Origin: Rikenellaceae bacterium
GTDB lineage: Bacteria > Bacteroidota > Bacteroidia > Bacteroidales > Rikenellaceae
Direction: 5' to 3'
DNA length: 64,000 nucleotides
Assembly (NCBI GenBank): GCA_009783565.1
Contig: WRDF01000003.1
Location: forward strand, 124,001 to 188,000
This document shows positions 52,604 to 60,692 of the stretch, in pieces. Under the pieces are notes generated by a model. That model saw nothing but the letters and a program-made list of their open reading frames with translations. It did no database searches and was not told where the DNA came from. Position numbers and translations under genes: made by a program. The first letter of the stretch is position 1, and the number at the start of each line of letters is the position of its first letter.

Positions 52604-52621
52604 AAAGTATTTAATTACGAC

Positions 52622-54037
52622 ATGAAGAATTATTTAGCGTTGGACCTTGGCGCAGGGAGCGGACGCGCGATAGTCGGCCGCATTGCCGACGGCCGCATCG
52701 AAACGGAGGAAATCCTGCGTTTCGAAAATACGCCTGTGCAGTTGGGAAATACGATATATTGGGATTTTCCCGCGCTTTTCAACAACATAAAAAAGGGGAT
52801 CGCAACGGCCGAGAAAAAAGGTTACGTGCTGAACGGGATCGCCGTCGATACGTGGGGTGTGGATTTCGGGCTGTTGGACAGCGCGGGGCGTTTGCTCTCC
52901 AATCCGGTCACTTATCGCGATGCGCGGACGGCGGGGATGACAGAGTACATCTCGACGGAGGAGTTGTATGGCGCTACGGGCATCCAGACAATGGAGATAA
53001 ATACGGTCTTCCAACTGCTTGCTATGAAACGGCAGGGCGACCCGACGCTCGCGATCGCCGACAAACTGCTGTTCATCCCCGACCTTATCAATTATTTCCT
53101 GACTGGCGGAGTTGCGGCCAATGAATATACGATAGCTTCTACATCACAGTTGCTCGATGCCCGCACAAAGCAGTGGGACAGCCGGATTTTCGAAAAGCTG
53201 GGGCTTCCGTTAGGACTCATGGGGCGGATCGTTTTCCCCGGCGAAGTTATCGGTAATTACGGCACGGCCAAAGTCTTCGCCGTAGGCTCACACGACACGG
53301 CAAGCGCCATCGGGGCTATTCCCGCGCAGGGCGACGATTGGGCTTTTCTGAGTTCGGGGACATGGTCGTTGCTCGGCGTGACGACAAAAGAGCCGGTACT
53401 TTCCGATGAAACTTTCACCAACGAAGGCGGTATCGACGGCGACATTCTGTTTATGAGAAATATCACGGGGCTGTGGCTTTTGCAGCAGCTGATCGCAGAA
53501 TGGGGCACAACCGATTCCTACGACGAACTGTTATCCGCAGTTGCGGCCGTCACTCCTTTCCAAAGCATCGTCGACAGCGACGACCCGTCGTTCTCGAATC
53601 CTGCGAAAATGAGCGATGCTATTCGGGATTATTGCGCGCGAACCGGCCAGCGCATACCGCAGACCAAAGGCGAATTCGTGCGTTGCGTGCTGGAATCGCT
53701 CGCCATGAAATATTATTTCGTGATGGAGCGCTTGAAAAAAACGGCGGGTCGGCGGGTCGAAAAACTATATGTGGTGGGCGGAGGAGGCCAGAATGCCATG
53801 CTGAACCAATTTACGGCAGACGTTCTGAATATGGAGGTCGTCGTCGGTCTTACGGAGGCCACAGCCATAGGAAATATCATGCAGCAGGCTATCGCCGACG
53901 GGGTTGTCCGGGATTGGCAGGCAGGGCATGAGATCATAAGAAACAGTTTTAATTTTGAACGCTTTCAGCCGAAAGAGCATGATAAATGGCGGTCGATGAT
54001 TGAACGTACGCATTTGCGTCATTGCGAGGGTTATTAA
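52622..54037 (+). CDS. fucK: FGGY-family L-fuculokinase (rhamnulokinase-like)
   Basis: Phosphorylates L-fuculose to the 1-phosphate. 471 residues: NYLALDLGAGSGRAIVGRI (FGGY ATP domain), IAVDTWGVDFGLLDSAG (catalytic Asp), GIQTMEINTVFQL, VFAVGSHDTASAIGAIPAQGDDWAFLSSGTWSLLG, MRNITGLWLLQQLIAEW, and the C-terminal GGGGQNAMLNQFTADV ATP-binding motif. Sequence resembles rhamnulokinase; the fucose context decides the name. The start is at 52622 after a repeat; the reading frame ends inside repeat R6, which supplies the last codons HCEGY-stop. Confidence 0.9.
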   Translation: MKNYLALDLGAGSGRAIVGRIADGRIETEEILRFENTPVQLGNTIYWDFPALFNNIKKGIATAEKKGYVLNGIAVDTWGVDFGLLDSAGRLLSNPVTYRDARTAGMTEYISTEELYGATGIQTMEINTVFQLLAMKRQGDPTLAIADKLLFIPDLINYFLTGGVAANEYTIASTSQLLDARTKQWDSRIFEKLGLPLGLMGRIVFPGEVIGNYGTAKVFAVGSHDTASAIGAIPAQGDDWAFLSSGTWSLLGVTTKEPVLSDETFTNEGGIDGDILFMRNITGLWLLQQLIAEWGTTDSYDELLSAVAAVTPFQSIVDSDDPSFSNPAKMSDAIRDYCARTGQRIPQTKGEFVRCVLESLAMKYYFVMERLKKTAGRRVEKLYVVGGGGQNAMLNQFTADVLNMEVVVGLTEATAIGNIMQQAIADGVVRDWQAGHEIIRNSFNFERFQPKEHDKWRSMIERTHLRHCEGY

Positions 54038-54095
54038 CCCGAAGCAATCCAGCGGGTTTCTTCTGGATTGCTTCGCCTTTCGGCTCGCAATGACG
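54017..54095. repeat. Intergenic palindromic repeat R6 (CATTGCGAG family), overlapping the fucK stop
   Basis: CGTCATTGCGAGGG...CCGAAGCAATCCAG and complement. Its first 21 bases are translated as the C-terminus of the kinase. Confidence 0.88.
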
Positions 54096-54105
54096 AATCA
54101 ATAGA

Positions 54106-54131
54106 GATTGCGGATCGGAGCCCGCAATGAC
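54106..54131. repeat. Short palindromic repeat next to R6
   Basis: GATTGCGGATCGGAGCCCGC followed by AATGAC; 11 bases after R6. Confidence 0.65.
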
Positions 54132-54133
54132 GC

Positions 54134-54158
54134 ACGCGCGTGTTTTCCGGCCTGCCGG
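54134..54158 (-). repeat. Dispersed CCGGCAGG-type repeat, copy F
   Basis: ACGCGCGTGTTTTCCGGCCT then GCCGG; inverted copy, directly after the short palindromic repeat. Confidence 0.65.
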
Positions 54159-54203
54159 AGGACATTTTCACCTTGCATTAATTAGCATAAAACAATTTTT
54201 CCA

Positions 54204-55511
54204 ATGAATAACGTAAAAAAACAAGGGCTGTTTACGGGCGCTAACGGAGCGAGCTATCTGTTGCCGTTCATACTTGTCACCTCTCTGTTCGCCTTGTGGG
54301 GCTTTGCCAACGACATCAGCAACCCTATGGTTGCGGCTTTCAAAAATATATTGCTGATCAGCAATTTCGAAAGCTCATTGGTGCAGTTTGCATTTTATGC
54401 CGGCTATTGCGTTATGGCCATTCCGGCGGCAATATTTATCCAGCGGTTCAACTACAAGAACGGTATTCTTCTCGGACTTACTCTTTATGCCTTAGGCTGC
54501 CTGTTGTTTATCCCTGCCGGAAATGCGATGGCCTTTTGGGCTTTTTTGGGTGCATATTTCGTGATGACCTGCGGGCTTTCTTTTTTAGAGACCACGTCCA
54601 ATCCGTATATTCTCTCGATGGGGCCGGAGAAGTCGGCCACGCGGCGGCTTAACTTCGCTCAGGCCTTCAATCCGCTGGGTTCTATAACGGGTATGCTGAT
54701 CGCGAAAGAGTTTATCCTCGCGCGTTTGAACACCGCGACCGAAGCCGAGCGGGCTGTGATGCAGGTGACCGACCCCACGCTTTTCGCCGAGATTCAGAAG
54801 AGCGACCTCGCGGTGGTGAGCGGCCCATACTGGATGCTCGGAATCGTCGTTCTCGTGTTTCTGTTGATATTTGCCATCGCAAAACTTCCGAACAGCGCGC
54901 CGAAAGAAAAAGGCCCGCTACATATCCGCGCAACTTTCAAGCGTCTGTTGAACAACCGGCTCTACACCCGTGCCGTAATGACCCAGGCGTTCTACGTGGG
55001 TGTGCAGATAATGGTCTGGACGTTTATTATACAGTATGCGGAGGCCGAACTCGGCATGACCAAAGCCGAAGCTCAGGGGTATAATATGATCGCCATGGGA
55101 ATTTTCGTGAGCAGCCGCTTTATCTGCACCTACCTTCTGAAATTCATTAAACCCAGCCTGCTCCTTATGTACCTGGCTTTCGGAGGCATGACATTCACAT
55201 TGGGAGCTATATTTATCACGGGTATGCCGGGTCTGTACAGCCTTATCGCGATTTCCGCCTGTATGTCGCTGATGTTCCCTACGATTTACGGTATCGCGCT
55301 GAAAGACCTGCGCGACGATGCCAAACTGGGTTCTGCCGGACTTATTCTCGCCATCGGGGGCGGAGCTTTATTCCCGCCTTTGCAAGGGCTGCTTATAGAC
55401 AAAGCAACGTGGTTCGAAGGATTATCGGCAGTGCGCTTTTCTTTTGTTCTGCCGTTGATATGCTTTGCTGTAATCGCATGGTTCGGCCGCTGGTCGCTTA
55501 AAAAAGCGTAG
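54204..55511 (+). CDS. fucP: L-fucose:H+ symporter
   Basis: MFS-type inner-membrane symporter importing L-fucose. 435 residues and about 12 helices: GANGASYLLPFILVTSLFALWGFANDISNPMVAAFKNILLISN matches the FucP opening including the conserved Asn-Asp; GLSFLETTSNPYILSMGPEKSATRRLNFAQAFNPLGSI is the FucP-family signature. The protonation-coupled acidic residues lie in helices 1 and 4. It ends the fucose cluster and follows repeat copies R6 and F after a 166-base gap. Confidence 0.95.
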   Translation: MNNVKKQGLFTGANGASYLLPFILVTSLFALWGFANDISNPMVAAFKNILLISNFESSLVQFAFYAGYCVMAIPAAIFIQRFNYKNGILLGLTLYALGCLLFIPAGNAMAFWAFLGAYFVMTCGLSFLETTSNPYILSMGPEKSATRRLNFAQAFNPLGSITGMLIAKEFILARLNTATEAERAVMQVTDPTLFAEIQKSDLAVVSGPYWMLGIVVLVFLLIFAIAKLPNSAPKEKGPLHIRATFKRLLNNRLYTRAVMTQAFYVGVQIMVWTFIIQYAEAELGMTKAEAQGYNMIAMGIFVSSRFICTYLLKFIKPSLLLMYLAFGGMTFTLGAIFITGMPGLYSLIAISACMSLMFPTIYGIALKDLRDDAKLGSAGLILAIGGGALFPPLQGLLIDKATWFEGLSAVRFSFVLPLICFAVIAWFGRWSLKKA

Positions 55512-55527
55512 CTTTTTCAATAAAAAT

Positions 55528-55610
55528 CGTCATTGCGAGGGCTGTATAGCCCGAAGCAATCCAGTTCTTTTTATTATACTGGATGCTTCGCCTTTCGGCT
55601 CTCAATGACG
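55528..55610. repeat. Intergenic palindromic repeat R7 (CATTGCGAG family)
   Basis: CGTCATTGCGAGGGC...CCGAAGCAATCCAG and complement ending CTCAATGACG, between convergent fucP and pyk; may act as a transcription end for both. Confidence 0.88.
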
Positions 55611-55622
55611 ATTTTAATCGTG

Positions 55623-57071
55623 CTACGCCCCTTGCCGCGGCTTATTTTGAAGATTCTCGACCGTGCTTATTTCCATGAACGACGCGCCCAGCTGGTCGCC
55701 GAAACTGCCTGCGACCATGACCACCAAGTCGCTCTTATCCAGCCACTTGTGCCGCTCGAAGGAATACAGCATCCGCAAAAGATAATTCGTCTTGCCCGGC
55801 TGAGGCTCGACCCAAACAGCCTGAATACCAAATGAAAGCGCAAGCTGGCGCATCACGCTGCGGCTGTAACAAACGGCATATACCGGCTTGCTGCTGCGGA
55901 ATGCCGCCATGTGGAGCGCCGTTCGTCCTGACTTGGTATCGATCACGATCGCCCGAACCGGAAGGCTCTGCGCCGCCTGAACCGCCGAATGCGCGATCAG
56001 CGACATCACCTCGTTACTTATCAGAACCGTATTTATATCCGTATCCTCATTAAGCGTATCGTTCTCTACCTCGTGGGCTATCTTTGTCATAATCCTGACC
56101 GATTCCACAGGATAATCGCCCGATGCGGTCTCGCCGCTAAGCATGATAGCATCCACGCGCTGATAGATAGCGTTTGCAATATCGCTCACTTCCGCACGCG
56201 TGGGGCGCGGACTATGGATCATCGAATGGAGCATCTGGGTCGCGATAATCACCGGCGTCTTACTCTCGATGCACTTGCGCACGATATATCGCTGCGTCTG
56301 AGGTATTTGTTCGGCAGGAATTTCTACGCCCAAATCGCCTCTGGCCACCATTATTCCATACGTCGCGCGAATTATCTCGTCGATATTATTCACGCCTTCA
56401 CGGTTCTCTATCTTCGAAATAATCTTAATCGGACTACCCGCAGCATCTAACAACTGTTGTACTGCAAGAACATCCGCCGCCGAGCGCACGAAAGAGTGCG
56501 CGATAAAATCGATGTCGTTCTCGATAGCCCATTGTATATACTCGCGGTCGCGGTCGGTGAGCGTCGGAAGGTCGATCTCCACATCGGGAATATTTACGCT
56601 CTTATTCGATTTTATCACCCCCGCATTGTTTACCCGCCCGACCAGCGTGCAGTCGGCCTTTTCGACGACCTCGATCTCCAACTCGCCGTCGTCGATCAAT
56701 ATCTTCGCCCCGACCGGAACGTCGTCACAGATCGTAGCGTGGTTCATGTAAACCATTTCGCGCGATGAAGGCAGGTCTTCGGCAGTGCCCCGTATCGAAA
56801 TAATGTCGCCCTGAGCTACGGATATTCCTGCCTTAAACGCATCCGCCATTCCCGTTACGCGCACCTCCGGCCCTTTCGTGTCGATCATCACGGCTATGCT
56901 GTCGGAAACCTTCCGCACATTCTCCACGACCTTTGCCGCGCCCCGCAGCGATGCGTGCGCCGTATTTATGCGCGCCGTATTCATTCCGGCATCAAAGAGC
57001 GATTGTATGAAATCCACATCGCATCGGGCGTCCGAAATAGTAGCTATGATTTTGGTTTTCTTTGTCATCAT
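55623..57071 (-). CDS. pyk: Pyruvate kinase
   Basis: Makes ATP and pyruvate from phosphoenolpyruvate and ADP, last step of glycolysis. About 482 residues from the start MMTKKTKIIATISDARCD: TIM barrel with MNTARINTAHA (family MNxARxNxSHG region), TKGPEVRVTG, the K+/Mg2+ region, IISKIENREGVNNIDEII, MVARGDLGVEIP and ATQMLHSMIHSPRPTRAEVSD, IMLSGETASGDYPV, and the C-terminal allosteric domain. A GTG at 57086 overlaps the -7 box, so the ATG at 57071 or 57068 is preferred. Confidence 0.95.
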   Translation of the reverse strand: MMTKKTKIIATISDARCDVDFIQSLFDAGMNTARINTAHASLRGAAKVVENVRKVSDSIAVMIDTKGPEVRVTGMADAFKAGISVAQGDIISIRGTAEDLPSSREMVYMNHATICDDVPVGAKILIDDGELEIEVVEKADCTLVGRVNNAGVIKSNKSVNIPDVEIDLPTLTDRDREYIQWAIENDIDFIAHSFVRSAADVLAVQQLLDAAGSPIKIISKIENREGVNNIDEIIRATYGIMVARGDLGVEIPAEQIPQTQRYIVRKCIESKTPVIIATQMLHSMIHSPRPTRAEVSDIANAIYQRVDAIMLSGETASGDYPVESVRIMTKIAHEVENDTLNEDTDINTVLISNEVMSLIAHSAVQAAQSLPVRAIVIDTKSGRTALHMAAFRSSKPVYAVCYSRSVMRQLALSFGIQAVWVEPQPGKTNYLLRMLYSFERHKWLDKSDLVVMVAGSFGDQLGASFMEISTVENLQNKPRQGA

Positions 57072-57083
57072 TAAATCTTTCCA

Positions 57084-57091
57084 CAAAGGTA
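57084..57091 (-). promoter_or_regulatory. -7 box of pyk
   Basis: TACCTTTG on the minus strand, 13-20 bases before the preferred start; diverges from the GNAT promoter. Confidence 0.6.
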
Positions 57092-57099
57092 ATTATTCT

Positions 57100-57107
57100 T
57101 ACATTTG
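57100..57107 (+). promoter_or_regulatory. -7 box of the GNAT gene
   Basis: TACATTTG, 36 bases before the ATG at 57143; back to back with the pyk promoter. Confidence 0.55.
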
Positions 57108-57142
57108 TATTTGAAGATACGGCCACGAAAATCCGAATTGAA

Positions 57143-57580
57143 ATGGAAAATGTTAGACCGCAATATGGCATTGTCCGCAGTTTCGACGAACTGCAAAAGG
57201 CGTTTGCCGTGAGAAGCATTGTTTTTGTCGAGGGGCAGAGTTGTTCTTATCAAGAAGAAATGGACGGGCGCGACCTGTCGTCGGTTCATTTTCTCGCGAC
57301 CATCGACGGCGAACCGGTTGCCACCGCACGGATGCGACATGTCGGGGATTTCATCAAGATCGAGCGCCTCGCTGTGCGCAGTGCGTGGCGCGGACTCGGC
57401 ATCGGTAAGGAAATGTTCGCTTTTGTGCTCGATCGCATAGCCGAGACCGGATGCAAAAAGATAAAACTACACGCGCAGACCTATCTGGTGAAGTTCTACG
57501 AAGATTTCGGTTTCGTGCAAAAAGGCGAAATGTTCGTAGAAGCGAATATCGAGCATTTTTATATGGAGAGAGTTGGTTAG
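57143..57580 (+). CDS. GNAT family N-acetyltransferase
   Basis: A 145-residue acetyl-CoA-dependent acyltransferase. The acetyl-CoA loop is in RSAWRGLGIGKEMFAFVL ([RQ]xxGxG/A), with ARMRHVGDFIKIERLAV as the preceding beta strand, and HAQTYLVKFYEDFGFVQKGEMFVEANIEHFYM as the C-terminal part. It resembles the ElaA/YjcF-type small GNATs. Start at 57143 is placed behind the promoter at 57100; a longer frame begins at 57062 inside pyk. The acceptor substrate is unknown. Confidence 0.88.
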   Translation: MENVRPQYGIVRSFDELQKAFAVRSIVFVEGQSCSYQEEMDGRDLSSVHFLATIDGEPVATARMRHVGDFIKIERLAVRSAWRGLGIGKEMFAFVLDRIAETGCKKIKLHAQTYLVKFYEDFGFVQKGEMFVEANIEHFYMERVG

Positions 57581-57611
57581 AGTGGTTATTCTCAGTACGC
57601 AGTCACGCTCG

Positions 57612-57650
57612 TCCGTCATTGCAAATCCCACAAGGCGTAGTAATCTATTT
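57612..57650. repeat. Degenerate half of a CATTGCGAG repeat
   Basis: CCGTCATTGCAAATCCCACA and following bases resemble the left arm of R1-R7 but no matching right arm follows. Confidence 0.35.
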
Positions 57651-57687
57651 CCTTATTTCCGGATTGTTTTGTCGTGCTATAATATTT

Positions 57688-58377
57688 TCAACATCTATTT
57701 TTTCTGGTAATATTATAAATAATACGGTCTTCTCTGAGTTGTTTCAAGTCGTCTTTTGAAATAGCAAATAATTCTGCCGTGTTGTAATTTTTGTTCTTGT
57801 CAATATCTTTGATTCTACCGGAACTTGCAATATAGTATTGATTTTCAGCAAAATAAATACTGTCATCTTCTATAATTTCGATACGTATGGTTGATCGTGT
57901 ATCAAATTCCCCTTTTACCCAATATATATCGTGTATTTTGGGATTGTTCAAGAGCCGGTCAGGTCTGTTTTTCTCTAATTGTTTTGCGCCGATAGACAAA
58001 CCGATGAGCAAAATAACAAGCGCTATTCCCGAAAATTTCCACAAAGGCGTTTTCGCCGAACGAGATATCCGGGATATCTCTCTTTTGTCCGCAGAGCGCT
58101 TTTTCAATAATTGGGCGCGGGTGTAGGTTTGCTCGCAGTGCGGACAGTCAATCTCTTTTCTTTTGGAAATAGGGAAGAGCGGTATCCAGAAAAAATGCAC
58201 GTGGTTTGAAAAAACAAAACACACCAAACCATGTTGCCCACAATCGGGGCAAACTGCATTTGTCAACTCCTCTGCTGCGAGAGCTGTTTCTCTGTAACCG
58301 TAAACAAGCGGCGGAAAGATAAAGGAAAATCTTCTGCAAGCCGCAACAGCAACTTCTTTATAACCATTAATAAACAT
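57688..58377 (-). CDS. Zinc-ribbon membrane protein of unknown function
   Basis: A 229-residue protein. An N-terminal zinc ribbon (about 43-82) has AVCPDCGQHG and EIDCPHCEQTY (two C-x2-C pairs), followed by one membrane helix (about 112-130; LWKFSGIALVILLIGLSIG) and a C-terminal 100-residue extracytoplasmic or lumenal domain. The gene is AT-rich compared with dapA and pyk. Proteins with this layout are common and uncharacterised in Bacteroidota. The start at 58377 is the longest; a start at the ribbon cannot be excluded. Confidence 0.6.
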   Translation of the reverse strand: MFINGYKEVAVAACRRFSFIFPPLVYGYRETALAAEELTNAVCPDCGQHGLVCFVFSNHVHFFWIPLFPISKRKEIDCPHCEQTYTRAQLLKKRSADKREISRISRSAKTPLWKFSGIALVILLIGLSIGAKQLEKNRPDRLLNNPKIHDIYWVKGEFDTRSTIRIEIIEDDSIYFAENQYYIASSGRIKDIDKNKNYNTAELFAISKDDLKQLREDRIIYNITRKNRC

Positions 58378-58406
58378 AACCTATCGCGCTTTCGTCCGCT
58401 GAGCCA

Positions 58407-59300
58407 CTACAACCCATTCTCTGCCATCAGCCTCTCCAAAAGGTCGCGTAACTGTCGGCTTGCACGCACCATCGGCAATCGTAAGTTGTTGCTGATCACG
58501 CCTTTAAGCGCGAGGGCAGCTTTTACACCTGTCGGGTTACCTTCGGCGAATATCGCCTCCAAAGCGGGATATAGCCGCCTAAATATCACCGCAGCCTCTG
58601 CATAATTGCCCGCGGCTGCCGCGTCCATCATGCCGCTCATTGCGCTCGGGAACGCATTGGCAGCCACCGATATGATCCCGTCGCCGCCCATCGCCGCCAA
58701 CGGCAACGCCATCACATCGTCGCCCGATATGACGAGAAAATCCGAAGACGGCCGTCCGCACAGGATCTGCATCATCTGACCGACCGTGCCGCACGCTTCC
58801 TTGATTCCCAGCAGGTTAGGCACTTCATGGGCGAGCCGCAACGTCGTCTCAGCGGTCATATTCACGCCCGTGCGCGAGGGCACGTTGTAGAGCAATACCG
58901 GCACGGGCGACTCTTCCGCCACACGCTTATAATGCTGATACAGACCCTCTTGCGACGGCTTATTGTAGTACGGCGTCACGCTCAGCAACGCGCTCACGCC
59001 GTCGAGACCCACTGCGCCGATGCAGCGTACCACCTCTTCGGTGTCGTAGCCGCCGCATCCGACAACCACGGGCAGTCGCCCGGCGTTATGCTCTTTGATG
59101 AATACGACTATATCGCGTTTTTCTTCCGCCCGCAGGGTCGGCACTTCGGATGTCGTTCCCAACACAACGAGATAGTCTACCCCACCCTGCGTCACGTGGT
59201 CGACCACGCGCCCGAACGCGTCGTAATCCACTGCCCCGCGGTCGTCGAACGGCGTTATGAGCGCCACGCCCACACCGCGAATATCTTTATTTGGAGTCAT
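58407..59300 (-). CDS. dapA: 4-hydroxy-tetrahydrodipicolinate synthase
   Basis: Condenses pyruvate and aspartate semialdehyde at the start of lysine/diaminopimelate synthesis. 297 residues from the start at 59300 (MTPNKDIRGVGVALITPFDD): GTTSEVPTLRAEEKRDIV (TTGE-like motif), VGCGGYDTEEVV, YYNKPSQEGLYQHYKRVAEE, LLYNVPSRTGVNM with the catalytic Tyr, and the Schiff-base Lys in LLGIKEACGTV. The 20 extra codons upstream overlap the promoter at 59324-59331. Confidence 0.96.
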   Translation of the reverse strand: MTPNKDIRGVGVALITPFDDRGAVDYDAFGRVVDHVTQGGVDYLVVLGTTSEVPTLRAEEKRDIVVFIKEHNAGRLPVVVGCGGYDTEEVVRCIGAVGLDGVSALLSVTPYYNKPSQEGLYQHYKRVAEESPVPVLLYNVPSRTGVNMTAETTLRLAHEVPNLLGIKEACGTVGQMMQILCGRPSSDFLVISGDDVMALPLAAMGGDGIISVAANAFPSAMSGMMDAAAAGNYAEAAVIFRRLYPALEAIFAEGNPTGVKAALALKGVISNNLRLPMVRASRQLRDLLERLMAENGL

Positions 59301-59323
59301 TTTGTTTGCGTTAAAGTTCACTG

Positions 59324-59331
59324 CAAAAATA
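59324..59331 (-). promoter_or_regulatory. -7 box of dapA
   Basis: TATTTTTG on the minus strand, 24-31 bases before the ATG at 59300. Confidence 0.6.
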
Positions 59332-59425
59332 CATTTTTTTCGGAATCTTTGCAATCGCACTATCCAAAAACGCCATGCAGGAATACAATTTTCCGCCGAT
59401 AATTTTTTATTCCGATAAGAATCAC

Positions 59426-59433
59426 TATCTTTG
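59426..59433 (+). promoter_or_regulatory. -7 box of rplM
   Basis: TATCTTTG followed about 120 bases later by the rplM GTG; the long leader is unusual for this window. Confidence 0.6.
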
Positions 59434-59440
59434 CAGGTCT

Positions 59441-59560
59441 TTTATAGACGTTGGATCGCGCGGAGGGGGCAGATATGGGGGTTATCCGTACAAGGACAGG
59501 CCACTGTATGAAATCCCTCGCCGCACAAACAAGTATTAATCAATTTAAACACAGACAGAC
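59441..59560 (+). ncRNA. Candidate ribosomal-protein leader of rplM-rpsI
   Basis: A 120-base untranslated leader, compared with 5-60 for most genes here. It contains G-rich (GGAGGGGGCAG, ATGGGGGTTAT) and complementary stretches and likely folds. Bacteroidia are reported to have an autogenous L13 leader; I recognise its position rather than a verified consensus, so this is a candidate. Confidence 0.45.
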
Positions 59561-60016
59561 GTGGATTCATTAAGCTACAAGACACAGTCGCTCAACGCGC
59601 GGACCGTCACCAAAGAGTGGGTGATGATCGACGCCGAGGGCGAAGTGTTGGGACGTCTTGCGTCGCAGGTCGCCAAGATACTGCGAGGCAAGAACAAGCC
59701 CGGCTTCACTCCGCATGTCGATTGCGGCGACAACGTGGTAGTTGTCAACGCCGACAAAGTGAAGCTGACGGGCAACAAGCTGACGGAGAAGCAGTATGTG
59801 CGCCACACGGGATACCCGGGCGGACAGCGCTTTAACACTCCGGAGGATTACCTGAAAAAGAAGCCCGAGTTTCTGGTCGAGAAGGCGGTGAAAGGCATGC
59901 TGCCGAAGAACAGACTGGGTGCGGTACTGCTCAGGAACATGAAGGTTTATGCCGGCGGCGAGCATCCGCACGCGGGGCAGAACCCAAGAACCATTAAATT
60001 AAACGAGATCAAGTAA
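59561..60016 (+). CDS. rplM: 50S ribosomal protein L13
   Basis: Large-subunit protein, 151 residues starting with GTG: MDSLSYKTQSLNARTVTKEWVMIDAEGEVLGRLASQVAKILRGK is the L13 opening, with NVVVVNADKVKLTGNKLTEKQYVRHTGYPGG and AVKGMLPKNRLG as later landmarks. The stop overlaps the rpsI ATG by one base. GTG is preferred over any ATG because the conserved N-terminus begins exactly there and no other start fits. Confidence 0.96.
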   Translation: MDSLSYKTQSLNARTVTKEWVMIDAEGEVLGRLASQVAKILRGKNKPGFTPHVDCGDNVVVVNADKVKLTGNKLTEKQYVRHTGYPGGQRFNTPEDYLKKKPEFLVEKAVKGMLPKNRLGAVLLRNMKVYAGGEHPHAGQNPRTIKLNEIK

Positions 60017-60408
60017 TGAGTATGGAAGTTGTAAACACTGTCGGACGTAGAAAGGCTGCTGTGGCCCGCGTATACGTGAAACCCGGCAACGGTACTATTA
60101 CGATCAATAAGAGGACGCTGGAAAACTATTTTCCGTTGGAGATATTCCGGTTTGTGGTAAAACAACCGCTCACCGTTCTGGAAATCGACGGGCAGTATGA
60201 CATCAACATCAATCTCGATGGCGGTGGCATCCACGGTCAGGCCGAAGCTGCACGTCTCGGCATCTCGCGCGCACTCTGCGAAATCAACGCCGAGTTCCGC
60301 CCGACGCTGAAAAAGAGCGGTTTCCTCACGCGCGACTCGCGTGAAGTTGAACGTAAGAAACCCGGACAGCCCGGAGCACGCGCGAAGTTCCAGTTCAGCA
60401 AGCGTTAA
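60016..60408 (+). CDS. rpsI: 30S ribosomal protein S9
   Basis: Small-subunit protein of 130 residues: VNTVGRRKAAVARVYVKPGNGTITINKR, VKQPLTVLEIDGQYDININLDGGGIHGQAEAARLGISRAL and the basic C-terminal tail TRDSREVERKKPGQPGARAKFQFSKR that reaches the P-site tRNA. Start codon overlaps the rplM stop. The usual order rplM-rpsI-rpsB-tsf is kept, with a 324-base gap before rpsB. Confidence 0.97.
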   Translation: MSMEVVNTVGRRKAAVARVYVKPGNGTITINKRTLENYFPLEIFRFVVKQPLTVLEIDGQYDININLDGGGIHGQAEAARLGISRALCEINAEFRPTLKKSGFLTRDSREVERKKPGQPGARAKFQFSKR

Positions 60409-60459
60409 TTGCACGCGTTGTATATGTCATTGTGGACTCGTTCCGCAATCTAATAGCAA

Positions 60460-60490
60460 CCGGCAGGCTGGAAACCACACAATGTGTGTT
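60460..60490 (+). repeat. Dispersed CCGGCAGG-type repeat, copy G
   Basis: CCGGCAGGCTGGAAACCACA then CAATGTGTGTT; diverged copy between rpsI and rpsB. Confidence 0.6.
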
Positions 60491-60692
60491 GCCGACACTG
60501 TGCGCTGGGGACGGTTTGGAAATATTCGGGGACTGTTATTATTATTTTGTGAGGCGAAAAACGGAATACCACCGAGGATAAAAATAATCCCGCCTGCGAG
60601 AAAAGCATTACCACCGATATTGCCGCCCTTGTGGAAAACCCTGAGGATCGCCTTTAAGTGCGCTACCTTACAGGGTTGATGAAAAGAGATCG

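Noticed and set aside
49554-54158. Closely spaced repeats in the fucose cluster considered as a CRISPR array
   Set aside because: Units are about 80-base palindromes separated by whole genes, not short direct repeats with uniform spacers; no cas genes nearby.
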